From Lathyrus oleraceus (Eukaryota; Streptophyta; Magnoliopsida; Fabales; Fabaceae): 64,000 bases of DNA. The notes below the pieces were generated by a model. The model saw only the letters and a program-made list of their open reading frames with translations. It was not told where the DNA came from and made no database searches. Each line of letters begins with the position of its first letter. Within the stretch, counting starts at the first letter, position 1. The DNA lies in the NCBI RefSeq assembly GCF_024323335.1, contig NC_066580.1, positions 140,301,170 through 140,365,169 on the forward strand. Reading direction: 5' to 3'. Made by a program: the position numbers and the translations under genes. This document shows positions 36,385 to 46,890 of the stretch, in pieces.

Positions 36385-37390
36385 TGTGAGTGTGCTACCC
36401 TCTTAGATATGTTTTGAATGATGTCAAATCTAGGACATTTAGTATTTGTGTACATTGGATCTTGTTGTCTATGTCTAGATGTGAATTATCATAATAGAAC
36501 ACTTAAAATCAGATGAGATGGGCCATTACAAGTCAAATTAATGATTTTTCTTGTAAAACAAGTCTATGGGTCGATACATTATGGCAATGTATCAATACAT
36601 ACTTAATAAGATTTTTAAAGAAAATAGTTATGCCTTAAAAGTATCAATACATAGGGGTTATGGGTCGATACACAATGCGAATGAGTCAACTCATTCGTGT
36701 TTGGAGTCGAATCCAACTGAAAGTTTTTTTAAGCATATGGTCCTGCCTCCAATGTATCGATACATTATTGTTATGGATCGATACATAACAGGTATGAGTC
36801 GACTCTCCCGTGTTTGGAGTCGACTCCTACTGAAGAATTTTTTTCAAACAAACCTTCCTTCCTTCAATGTATCAACTCCTTGAGTCTATGTATCGACTCT
36901 CAGGCCTTATGTATTGACTCATTCTAATTTGGAGTCAATACATTCAATTCTATTTTACAAAACTTATAATTTTTGGCTAAAAATATGTTTTGTCTGTTAT
37001 TTTTCTACACACACATACATATAAATATGCATTCATACAAATGATTTTCTCTTCATCTTCAACCTTTTCTCTTCATACATTTAACAATTACACATAATCA
37101 TTTTTGTTGAGTGTCATCTAGATTAGATTGATAAAGTCCAATTTAGTATTGTTGTAATCATAATCGGGTGAAGTATTCTTTAGGGGTTTCTTTGATAAAA
37201 CCAATTAGGGTTTTTCCTTCAAGATCAAGGATTGATTTGGGGGGTTTTATACAAGATTTGCAATAACGATTCAGCCAAGTGAAAACTTTGAAGAATGGGG
37301 TTCTGTTAAAGAAGTAGCTAACCAGAAGATCGACTTGGAAGTCTTGGATCACTTGATATTGATTAAGATCAAGAAGAGAAAAGAAGTTAG
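36385..37390 (+). mobile_element. LTR X, part 1 (SIRE-like single LTR)
   Basis: Starts TGTGAGTGTGCTACCCTC and resembles the Y LTR along its length (similar start, CCTTCAAGA...CAGCC block near 37215-37275). It is interrupted by Y after GTTAG at 37386-37390 and continues at 46891-47137 and 55539-56029, about 1.74 kb in all. TATAAATA at 37020-37027 is the likely TATA box. No internal region or second LTR was found, so it is a solo LTR or LTR fragment. Confidence 0.8.
36568..36941. repeat. Phased palindrome array in LTR X
   Basis: Fourteen 10-bp sites related to GTATCGATAC or GAGTCGACTC start at 36568, 36589, 36641, 36662, 36683, 36704, 36754, 36775, 36796, 36817, 36869, 36890, 36911 and 36932. 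Steps are 21 bp within groups and 50-52 bp between groups. The last three groups of four form a tandem unit of 113-115 bp. Sequence between the sites is not conserved. The array ends about 80 bp before the TATA box. Confidence 0.9.
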
Positions 37391-37596
37391 TGTGAGAGAA
37401 TTCTTTACCTTGAATTAATTTTTAATGATAGCAAATTGTGTGATCATCATCCAAATGTTGGTTGTGCCTTGCATTACATGATACATGTGTGTTTTATTAT
37501 GTTCTTCATCCCACTCTATTGTTGCATAACTGTACATATAAACCTACATTGATACTTCCCTTTGAATAACAATTAAAATGCATTTTATGTCAGTAA

Positions 37597-37930
37597 GCAT
37601 CGATACATAAAGCCTCTGCATCGATACATACAGCATGTGATAAATCACAAAACCTTTCTGTTCAGTATGCATCGATGCATACGAGTCATGCATCAATACA
37701 TGGAAGACAAAATACTCTATGCATCGATACACACGATCCCTGCATCGATACATGACAAATTGAAACAGCCTGTGTATCAATACATGCGCATTAGGCATCG
37801 ATACATACCAGTGAGATAATCACATGCATCGATACACACGAATTATGCATCGATACATGATTAATAAATTTCACCAAAAATTCACACAACTTACAGTATG
37901 CATCGATACACACCCTTATGCATCAATACA
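37597..37930. repeat. Phased palindrome array in Y 5' LTR
   Basis: Twelve sites of GCATCGATAC type (variants GTATCAATAC, GCATCGATGC) start at 37597, 37618, 37669, 37690, 37721, 37742, 37774, 37795, 37826, 37847, 37900 and 37920. They form six pairs. Spacing within pairs is 21 bp (20 in the last); between pairs it is 31-32 or 51-53 bp. The array ends about 40 bp before the TATA box. An identical array lies in the 3' LTR at 45398-45731. Confidence 0.92.
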
Positions 37931-37970
37931 TAAAGCTGTTTCATGTTATAACAGCAACTGTTTTGCAGCA

Positions 37971-37978
37971 TATAAAAG
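37971..37978 (+). promoter_or_regulatory. TATA box of Y LTR
   Basis: TATAAAAG in a GCAGCATATAAAAGACAGG context, about 580 bp into the LTR and just downstream of the palindrome array. The 3' LTR has the same at about 45772. Confidence 0.6.
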
Positions 37979-39082
37979 ACAGGTTACAACAGCAGTGCAA
38001 AAATACGAATTCATTGAGGGAAAACAATTGAACACAGATAAAAAAAAAAGCAGTGTTGGAGCAATTGTTTGAGAGCAATTAGAAACCTGAAAGAGACTTC
38101 ATCTTCTTCATCTTCTCAATCACTTTTCTTCAAGAACATTTACACATAACCATTCTTGTTCTTTGGATTAAAGAAGCATCGAGATAACGTTCAGTGGTAC
38201 GATCAAGGATCTAGCTGTGGTCTGCAGTGGAACGATCGAGGATCTAGCTGAGTCGAAGATTGAAGGGGGTTTCTAGGAAAAACCTATTGGTTTGTCCTTC
38301 AAGAACTGGAGTGTTCTTGAGGGTTTGAGAGTCACATTTGCAGAACATATTCAGCCGCAGCGTTGCGTTTGGAGATCGGGGGATTTCGCAAGCAGGTCGC
38401 GGAACCGGTGAATTGTTTGCAACTTTGTGCAGGAAAATCTTGATCGTGCTCAGATCAAGTGAAGGTTTATACAAGAAGAGGTTCTTAGAGTTTAGAATTC
38501 TGTCTTTGTATCATAACCTTGTATCAACGGATTCGGCAATAATTGATAATCAAAGTTCTCAATTTCATTTGAAATTGAGAGGGAGACGTACCCACACGCG
38601 AGGACGACGTGGGGAACTTCCTTACCAAATCTCTGCGTATCGTACTCTTACCTTACTCCTCTTTACGTTTTTCAAACTGTTTTTGCAATTTCAGTTAGTG
38701 TGTGGTGATTGTTTCTTTTTCAAGACAGCAGTGGCAAGAAAACTTTAATCAAACTCCATTGCTGTTTATCATCGATCACATACACACCAACTGTTTGATA
38801 AAACGGTTAGCTAGATTTTATTCATTGGAAATAGACTTTAATGATAAGTGCATTCAATTAGTTAAAATTCTGGTGTGAACTGTTTCTGTCATTCTCATTA
38901 AAATCCAGCAATTTAACTTGTGTGTCCGGCTTTCTAGTAGAGGTTCAGAATAGACGGAAGTCGATTCGGGACTGATTTTTCCGCCAACTTTGAAAACTCT
39001 GATTAAATTTCAAATCCGTTAAATTTTAAAGAGGTGATCTATTCACCCCCCCTCTCGATCACTAGCCACACCGTCTAACAAG

Positions 39083-39094
39083 TGGTATCAGAGC
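39083..39094 (+). other. Primer-binding site of Y
   Basis: TGGTATCAGAGC, complementary to the 3' end of initiator tRNA-Met as in most plant copia elements, lies 2 bp after the LTR. Confidence 0.92.
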
Positions 39095-39131
39095 GCCGGT
39101 TCGCTGGTGCTCTGTGGCTGCCTGTAACAGT

Positions 39132-40910
39132 ATGGATTCTGAACCAAAGGGGGCGTATAATAGAGCGCCTATTTTCAACGGTGAAAATTATGGCTACTGG
39201 AAAGACTGCATGCGAGTTCATATAAATTCTGTGGATAGGTTAGTATGGGCTGCCATTGAAAACGGTTCGTTTCAAATTACTATGACTAATGCAGCTGGCG
39301 CCATAGTACCTAAACCAGAAGATGATTGGAATGAGAAAGATGAGAAAAAGTGGTCGTGTGATTGGAGAGCTCGAAACATGTTAATTTCAGCACTTGGTGT
39401 TGATGAGTATTATCGAGTATCCCATTGCACGACAGCTAAAGAAATGTGGGACGCTTTAGAAGTTGCCCATGAGGGTACTACTGAAGTAAAACAGTCCCGC
39501 ATTAACACACTCAATCAAGAGTTTGAGCTCTTTCGCATGAAACAAGGAGAATCAATCTCCGACATGCAAAAGAGATCCACCCATCTAACTAACCGATTGA
39601 ATGCTCTTGGAAAACCTATTTCCAATGAAATTGCTACTAATAAAATTCCCAGGTGTCTTAGCAGGGAGTGGCAACCTAAAGTTACAGCAATCAAGGAAGC
39701 CAACGATCTTACAAGACTTACGATTACAACTCTGTTTGGAAAGCTGGAAGAACATCAGCAAGCTTTGGAAAGTCTTGAAAAATATGAGAATAAAAGTAAG
39801 AAGGAAAAGGAGAAGAAAAGAGACAAAGAGGGAGAGAAGAAGCCAATAGCTCTTGTGGCCTCTAGCTCTAAGTCCTCACGAAAAGAGCAAAGCGACAATG
39901 ATTCAAGTAGTGACAAAGACTCGGATGATGAGGAAATGGGACTGTTTGTAAGGAGATACAATAGATTCATTCGAAAGAATGGAGTCAAGCATTCCGATAA
40001 AAATCTCATGAAGTTTCGAAAACAATCTACAAATTCGAAACAAGAAGAGAACAAGAAGAGTAGAGGAAGAGGATCCTGTTTTAATTGTGGTAAATCCGGA
40101 CACTATAAAACGGACTGCCCTATGAAGTATAAGGATCAAAGAAAAGATTCGCCAAAAGGGTACAGCAAACAAAGAAGAGCGTATATTGCATGGGAAAGTG
40201 ATAGTGATTCATCAAGCACACAAAGCTCAAGTGATGATGATGAAGCTGCAAATCTGTGCCTTATGGCTCACACAAAAAATCTGTCCTACCACAAGAAGAA
40301 AAACAATGACAAAAAGGTAAAACAAGCCTATTACAATAATTTCTCCTCTATGTCTTTTTCGGAACTAAAAATAGCTTTTGAAAAACTGCATAACGAAGCT
40401 GTAGATGCTTTTAAAAGACTATCTTCCGACAAACATATCTTCTCTTTTTTGGAAGGTAAAGTAAACAAAGCTGAAATTGATTTAGAAGCATTGAAAACTA
40501 GTATTGCAGAAAATTCAAAAACTATTGACATTGACGGATGTAGTAGAGTTAGGTATTGTGACGCTTGTTATATTTGGCAAAAAGAGGTAAACACTCTTAA
40601 GGTCAAATTAGAGAAAGCGCTACAACCTAAAGTTACTTATGCCGTTGACCCCAAGTTGTTTAAGAAGTCATTGAATCCTCCATATGCAAAATACTCTTTT
40701 ATTCTAAAGGATTCAATGAACAAGAAACAACAAACACATCATCATGGTTTATGTCATTATTGTTGCCATGCTGGCCATACCATTGAGAAATGCAAATTTA
40801 GGAGATTTCTTGTCCCTAAAGGCATTTATCAATGGAAGCCAAAAGGCAACCATGTTAGCACTTACCCACTTGGACCCAATGAAAATTGGGTACCAACTTC
40901 TCTCTTTTGA
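39132..40910 (+). CDS. gag: Gag polyprotein of Y
   Basis: 592 residues from ATG 39132 (MDSEPKGAYNRAPIFNGENY); the frame opens slightly earlier but without an ATG. It would form the virus-like particle. Features: the N-terminal copia Gag block (FNGENYGYWKDCM), EMWDALEVAHEGTTEVKQSR near residues 110-130, a Lys-rich linker, zinc knuckle CFNCGKSGHYKTDC at residues 316-329, an acidic/Ser-rich stretch, a coiled-coil-like region, and a second knuckle CHYCCHAGHTIEKC at residues 541-554. Two widely spaced knuckles and the length fit SIRE/Maximus Gag. It ends in TGA at 40908-40910, and pol opens in another frame at 40919. The frame is intact, so Gag could still be made. Confidence 0.9.
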   Translation: MDSEPKGAYNRAPIFNGENYGYWKDCMRVHINSVDRLVWAAIENGSFQITMTNAAGAIVPKPEDDWNEKDEKKWSCDWRARNMLISALGVDEYYRVSHCTTAKEMWDALEVAHEGTTEVKQSRINTLNQEFELFRMKQGESISDMQKRSTHLTNRLNALGKPISNEIATNKIPRCLSREWQPKVTAIKEANDLTRLTITTLFGKLEEHQQALESLEKYENKSKKEKEKKRDKEGEKKPIALVASSSKSSRKEQSDNDSSSDKDSDDEEMGLFVRRYNRFIRKNGVKHSDKNLMKFRKQSTNSKQEENKKSRGRGSCFNCGKSGHYKTDCPMKYKDQRKDSPKGYSKQRRAYIAWESDSDSSSTQSSSDDDEAANLCLMAHTKNLSYHKKKNNDKKVKQAYYNNFSSMSFSELKIAFEKLHNEAVDAFKRLSSDKHIFSFLEGKVNKAEIDLEALKTSIAENSKTIDIDGCSRVRYCDACYIWQKEVNTLKVKLEKALQPKVTYAVDPKLFKKSLNPPYAKYSFILKDSMNKKQQTHHHGLCHYCCHAGHTIEKCKFRRFLVPKGIYQWKPKGNHVSTYPLGPNENWVPTSLF

Positions 40911-40918
40911 TGTTGTAG

Positions 40919-43900
40919 GATGAGTGCCTTGCCTCCGCAGATAGAAGGTGGTTTCTTGACAGCGGCTGCTCGAGGCACATGACCGGTGACATATCGCTCT
41001 TTATAGACTTCAAGGCAAAGAAGAAGGGATATGTCACTTATGGAGACAACAACAAAGGAGCTATACTCGGCAAAGGTAGTGTAGGTAATCCCTCCACCAC
41101 TACTATTTCAAATGTCCATTTAGTTGAGGGACTTAAACACAATTTGTTAAGCATAAGTCAACTATGCGACATGGGCTATAAAGTGTCGTTTACAAAAACT
41201 TGCTGCATAATTGAACATGTTGAACAAAACATTGTGTTTAAGGGTGTAAGAGTAAACAACATCTATATGCTTGACTTGTTTGATGTACCTTTAACAAATA
41301 CTAAATGTCTAGTCACCTTGAATGATGATTCTTGGCTTTGGCATAGACGTTTAGCGCATGTTAACTTCGATTTGCTAAATAAGGTTGTATCTAAGGATCT
41401 AGTAGTCGGTCTACCAAAAATAAAATTTTCAAAAGACCACCTATGCGACGCGTGCCAAATGGGAAAGCAAACAAGGGTATCCTTTAAATCTAAAAATGTA
41501 ATTTCAACTTCACGACCTCTTGAGCTTCTCCATATGGACCTCTTTGGACCTTCTAGGACAAAGAGTCTAGGTGGAAATTACTATGGCTTTGTAATAGTTG
41601 ATGACTACTCTAGATTCACTTGGACTATATTCCTTCATAGCAAAGATGAAACTTTTTCTGCTTTTAAAAATTTTGCAAATCTGTCCCAAAACAAAATGAA
41701 TTCCAAAATAGTTACAATTTGTAGCGATCATGGTGGTGAGTTTCAAAATTACCACTTTGAGAAGTTTTGTGACAAGTATGGTATTGAGCATAACTTTTCA
41801 GCCCCTCGCACTCCACAACAAAATGGCGTTGTGGAGCGTAAAAATCGTGTTTTAGAGGAGTTGGCAAGAACAATGCTCAATGAGGGTGTATTACCAAAAT
41901 ACTTTTGGGCTGATGCTGTCAGCACGGCCTGTTATGTTCTAAACAGAATCTCAATTCGCCCTATTTTAAACAAAACTCCTTATGAACTTTTGAAAGGAAG
42001 AAAACCAAACTTGTCACATCTTCACGTATTCGGTTGTAAATGTTTTGTTTTAAATAACGGTAAGGAAAACATTGGGAAGTTTGATGTAAAAGCGGATGAA
42101 GGTATCTTTCTTGGTTACTCACTGTCAAGTAAAGCATATAGAGTGTATAATAAGCGTTTACTTACTGTTGAGGAATCTGTTCATGTTTCTTTTGATGAGT
42201 CTTATCCGAAAAATGTCGGAAAAGGTATTTCTTTTGATGACGCAGGTGTATCTACAGAAGACATACTCAAGGAAGCTGTTGAGGAAACTGATCAAGCCAA
42301 AACAGCTGCCCATGAGAAGGAGGAAGATACTAGTCATGAAGAAATTGAGGAAGAAAAGACAGCTGAAGTGAATGATCTTCCAACAGCTTGGAGACCCTCA
42401 AAAGACCATCCCATTGACAACATCTTGGGAGACATTTCAAAGGGAGTATTGACTCGTTCTAAGATAAGTAATTTTTGTTCTCACTTCGCATTTGTTTCAC
42501 AAGTAGAACCTAAGAATGCCAAAGAGGCCTTGATTGATGAATTTTGGCTAATGGCCATGCAAGAAGAGCTTAATCAATTTAAAAGAAATGACGTTTGGGA
42601 ACTTGTCCCTCGTCCGCGAGATCATCATATCATAGGCACTAAGTGGGTTTTTAGGAACAAGCTTGATGAAAACGGAGTGATTACTAGGAACAAGGCACGT
42701 TTAGTAGCACAAGGGTATAACCAAGAGGAGGGCATAGACTATGAGGAAACTTATGCTCCAGTTGCTCGCCTTGAAGCTATACGTCTTTTGCTTGCCTGCG
42801 TGTTCTAAGGATTTTAAGCTTTACCAAATGGACGTAAAGAGTGCCTTTCTTAACGGTGTTATAAATGAAGAAGTATATGTTTCACAACCTCCCGGTTTTG
42901 AAAATGCTGAAAATCCAGATCATGTTTACAAATTAAAACGAGCTTTGTATGGCCTTAAACAAGCCCCTCGGGTTTGGTATGAAAGGCTTAGCAAATTCCT
43001 AATTGATCATGGATATTCAAGAGGTAAAGTGGACAATACTCTCTTTATTAAACACAAAGGGAAGCACATTCTTTTAGTTCAAGTTTATGTCGACGGTATC
43101 ATATTTGGTTCAACTAACATACACTTGGTCGAAGAATTTTCTAAGGTTATGCAGGGTGAATTTGAGATGAGTCTAATGGGGGAGCTGAACTACTTTCTAG
43201 GACTGCAAATAAAGCAACTTGATAAGGGCACAGCAGTATGTCAAACAAAATACTGCAGAGAACTACTCAAGCGCTTTGGAATGAATGACTCAAAATCAAT
43301 CGACACCCCAATGCCTACCAACGGAAATCTAGATAAGGATGAGCACGGTAAGTGTGTAGATGTCAAAAGGTTCAGAGGTATGATTGGATCTCTCTTGTAT
43401 CTTTCTGCTTCTAGACCTGACATCATGTTTAGTGTTTGTATGTGTGCACGCTATCAATCAAATCCTAAGGAATCACACCTAAAAGCGGTGAAGCGCATAT
43501 TTAGATATCTTCACGGAACACCTAAATATGGGCTTTGGTATTCCAAAGGAAGTGATTGTAGCTTAGTAGGGTACTCCGATTCTGATTTCGCTGGCTGCAA
43601 ATCAGATAGGAAAAGCACAAGTGGTACATGTCACCTGTTTTCAAACTCCTTGGTCAGTTGGCATAGCAAAAAGCAAGTTTCTGTGGCTTTGTCAACTGCA
43701 GAGGCAGAATACGTTGCAGCCGGTAGTTGTTGCGCTCAGATTTTATGGCTGAAACAGCAACTACAAGACTTCAACATTCAACTCAAACGTATTCCTATCA
43801 AATGTGACAACACTAGTGCCATAAACCTTACTAAAAACCCTGTTTTACACTCACGCACGAAACACATAGAGATAAGACATCATTTCCTTCGTGATCATGT

Positions 43901-44042
43901 TGAAAAAGAAGACGTTGTCTTTGAGCACGTTGATTCCAAAAATCAACTTGCTGATAGTTTCACTAAACCATTGGCAACGGAACCTTTCTTCAACATTCGT
44001 CGCGAATTGGGAATCCTAGATCTTTCTCAATTGATGTCATAA
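40919..44042 (+). pseudogene. pol: Pol of Y: protease, integrase, RT, RNase H, broken
   Basis: The first frame, 40919-42808, holds protease ([16 protein letters not shown] at 40958), the pre-integrase zinc block ([15 protein letters not shown], then CDACQMGKQ), and the integrase core with [16 protein letters not shown] and NGVVERKNR (all three acidic residues present). RT starts near 42590. A frameshift at about 42793-42806 ends this frame (VF then stop). The second frame runs on to 44042 with FKLYQMDVKSAFLNGVINEE, ALYGLKQAPRVWYE and RNase H (VALSTAEAEYVAAGS, HSRTKHIEIRHHFL). The RT catalytic motif reads YVDG (Gly codon 43095-43097) in place of YVDD. The frameshift and the active-site change each should abolish RT, while the sequence is otherwise well preserved. 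Confidence 0.9.
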
Positions 44043-44704
44043 GCATGTTACCTCTTAATTATATTATGCCTCACCATGGTTGATAAGAGCTGTTTTAGAT
44101 GTCAATTATCCATCACAAGAGTTCTCCAACAGAGGTAATATCAATCCTTTCTACAATTTTCTTATTGCTAAGTGATTGTGTATGTTAGAACAAATGTTCT
44201 TACTCTAGTTGATATAAAATTTGTTTGCATATACTCCTTGTCCATATTGTGTGCACATTAACAATTTGACTTCTGAATCTCTGTTGAGCATAATCATCAT
44301 GACATAGTGCATAATGCATATTCATACTGCATTAAAACTCATTAAAAGCTAGTTCAGCATCAGTATGCATCGACACAAACGAAGCATGCATCGACCCATA
44401 CATTCTGAAATTCAAAAATTTTAAAAACTGCTTCAGGATGCATCGATGCATCCATCGCATGTATCGATACACATGCCAGTTGTGAATATTCAGCATCGAC
44501 GCATGACCCTCTGCATCGATACATACTGATGCTATCTGAATTAAATGCAATTCTTTCTCTCTCATGCATCGACACATCAGCCAATCATATCACTTCCTAT
44601 CTCATTACTTCATATCATCTGCCCTCAAAAACCCCAAAACCAGTGGCTAACCCTAATCCTCCTCATCTTCACTCTCTCTCTAAAACCCTAAATCTCACAT
44701 CACC

Positions 44705-44860
44705 ATGCCTCCACGCACTATTCCAGCCAGAGCCAAAGGAAAAGGAAAGGGAAAGGAAACAGCCGGTACATCTCACCAACCACCTGAAGTTCCTTCAAAT
44801 GCCTTAGAGCCACTTCATCCTGCATTTCATCTCATAGCATTTCATCTCCTATTGCTCTAG
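44705..44860 (+). CDS. Small basic ORF in Y 3' region, function unknown
   Basis: 51 residues from ATG 44705: MPPRTIPARAKGKGKGKETA..., ending ...FHLLLL. The basic, Gly/Lys-rich start followed by Pro-rich text resembles the beginning of an additional ORF that some plant SIRE-type elements carry after pol. It may be the stub of such an ORF. No domain is recognised. Confidence 0.3.
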   Translation: MPPRTIPARAKGKGKGKETAGTSHQPPEVPSNALEPLHPAFHLIAFHLLLL

Positions 44861-45178
44861 TTTTTCTTTTGTTGCACACTATGGTTTAGCTTATGTAACT
44901 CTTAAACTCGTTCGTATCTTTAAAACGCTTTTCTAATTCTGTTTATCTTTATTGTTATTGCCCTTATTCTTCATTCTTTGTGAATGATTCTTTACTTTGA
45001 AGCTTCATTCTTTGTGATTGATAGTCTGTTATCCATTGTTTGCCATGTCCTGCTACACTATGCTACCTTGATAAATTTGTCTCTTCCTCTTTTTGATGTT
45101 GACAAAGGGGGAGAAAATGCAGATATGCACAAACTCAGGGGGAGTATCACACATCTTGCCAAGAATTTGCCATCATCA

Positions 45179-45190
45179 AAAAGGGGGAGT
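45179..45190 (+). other. Polypurine tract of Y
   Basis: AAAAAGGGGGAG lies just before the 3' LTR start TGTGAGAG at 45192, the expected plus-strand priming site. Confidence 0.85.
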
Positions 45191-45191
45191 T

Positions 45192-46885
45192 TGTGAGAGA
45201 ATTCTTTACCTTGAATTAATTTTTAATGATAGCAAATTGTGTGATCATCATCCAAATGTTGGTTGTGCATTGCATTACATGATACATGTGTGTTTTATTA
45301 TGTTCTTCATCCCACTCTATTGTTGCATAACTGTACATATAAACCTACATTGATACTTCCCTTTGAATAACAATTAAAATGCATTTTATGTCAGTAAGCA
45401 TCGATACATAAAGCCTCTGCATCGATAAATACAGCATGTGATAAATCACAAAACCTTTCTGTTCAGTATGCATCGATGCATACGAGTCATGCATCAATAC
45501 ATGGAAGACAAAATACTCTATGCATCGATACACACGATCCCTGCATCGATACATGACAAATTGAAACAGCCTGTGTATCAATACATGCGCATTAGGCATC
45601 GATACATACCAGTGAGATAATCACATGCATCGATACACACGAATTATGCATCGATACATGATTAATAAATTTCACCAAAAATTCACACAACTTACAGTAT
45701 GCATCGATACACACCCTTATGCATCAATACATAAAGCTGTTTCATGTTATAACAGCAACTGTTTTGCAGCATATAAAAGACAGGTTACAACAGCAGTGCA
45801 AAAATACGAATTCATTGAGGGAAAACAATTGAACACAGATAAAAAAAAAAGCAGTGTTGCAGCAATTGTTTGAGAGCAATTAGAAACCTGAAAGAGACTT
45901 CATCTTCTTCATCTTCTCAATCACTTTTCTTCAAGAACATTTACACATAACCATTCTTGTTCTTTGGATTAAAGAAGCATCGAGATAACGTTCAGTGGTA
46001 CGATCAAGGATCTAGCTGTGGTCTGCAGTGGAACGATCGAGGATCTAGCTGAGTCGAAGATTGAAGGGGGTTTCTAGGAAAAACCTACTGGTTTGTCCTT
46101 CAAGAACTGGAGTGTTCTTGAGGGTTTGGGAGTCACATTTGCAGAACATATTCAGCCGCAGCGTTGCGTTTGGAGATCGGGGGATTTCGCAAGCAGGTCG
46201 CGGAACCGGTGAATTGTTTGCAACTTTGTGCAGGAAAATCTTGATCGTGCTCAGATCAAGTGAAGGTTTATACAAGAAGAGGTTCTTAGAGTTTAGAATT
46301 CTGTCTTTGTATCATAACCTTGTATCAACGGATTCGGCAATAATTGATAATCAAAGTTCTCAATTTCATTTGAAATTGAGAGGGAGACGTACCCACACGC
46401 GAGGACGACGTGGGGAACTTCCTTACCAAATCTCTGCGTATCGTACTCTTACCTTACTCCTCTTTACGTTTTTCAAACTGTTTTTGCAATTTCAGTTAGT
46501 GTGTGGTGATTGTTTCTTTTTCAAGACAGCAGTGGCAAGAAAACTTTAATCAAACTCCATTGCTGTTTATCATCGATCACATACACACCAACTGTTTGAT
46601 AAAACGGTTAGCTAGATTTTATTCATTGGAAATAGACTTTAATGATAAGTGCATTCAATTAGTTAAAATTCTGGTGTGAACTGTTTCTGTCATTCTCATT
46701 AAAATCCAGCAATTTAACTTGTGTGTCCGGCTTTCTAGTAGAGGTTCAGAATAGACGGAAGTCGATTCGGGACTGATTTTTCCGCCAACTTTGAAAACTC
46801 TGATTAAATTTCAAATCCGTTAAATTTTAAAGAGGTGATCTATTCACCCCCCCCCCCTCTCGATCACTAGCCACACCGTCTAACA
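45192..46885 (+). repeat. 3' LTR of Y (1694 bp)
   Basis: Near-identical to 37391-39080, with five substitutions seen (for example A for C in the TGTGC(A/C)TTGC stretch near 45270) and a C-run of 11 in place of 7 near 46847. It includes the duplicated palindrome array 45398-45731. Confidence 0.95.
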
Positions 46886-46890
46886 GTTAG

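Larger units (their letters stand above)
37391..39080 (+). repeat. 5' LTR of Y (1690 bp)
   Basis: TGTGAGAGAATTC...CACACCGTCTAACA. It contains the phased palindrome array 37597-37930 and a TATA box TATAAAAG at 37971-37978. Short frames inside it are not genes. Confidence 0.95.
44043..45191 (+). other. Y 3' region between pol and 3' LTR
   Basis: About 1.15 kb. It contains further phased ATCGA-type sites at 44367, 44388, 44440, 44461, 44493, 44513 and 44566 (steps 21, 52, 21, 32, 20, 53), a small ORF at 44705, and two purine-rich tracts: AAAGGGGGAGAAAA near 45104 and the one abutting the LTR. Confidence 0.75.
37391..46885 (+). mobile_element. Copia element Y (SIRE/Maximus-like), complete, young, defective
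   Basis: 9.5-kb element with 5' LTR 37391-39080 and 3' LTR 45192-46885, flanked by the perfect duplication GTTAG (37386-37390 and 46886-46890). It has a TGGTATCAGAGC primer-binding site, gag, pol in copia order, a long 3' region and the polypurine tract AAAAAGGGGGAG before the 3' LTR. By eye the LTRs differ at 5 positions plus a C-run length (7 versus 11), about 0.3%, so insertion is recent. Pol is nonetheless broken. It is inserted in LTR X. Confidence 0.95.

Noticed and set aside
36568..36941. CRISPR array, because of short palindromic repeats with regular spacers
   Set aside because: Repeats are 10-14 bp and spacers about 9-11 bp in a plant LTR with no cas genes; CRISPR repeats and spacers are each more than about 20 bp and occur in prokaryotes.
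37020..37390. A host promoter or gene between 36.4 and 37.4 kb
   Set aside because: The TATA-like site and following text align with the Y LTR, so it is LTR X.
37544..38072. Frames full of MHRY/IHRY-like heptads (both strands, also 45345-45873)
   Set aside because: The 21-bp spacing makes the palindromes recur every seven codons. The region is U3 of an LTR, upstream of its TATA box.
38338..38748. 136-aa ORF, repeated at 46061-46549
   Set aside because: Within the Y LTR, identical in both LTRs, and no recognisable domain.
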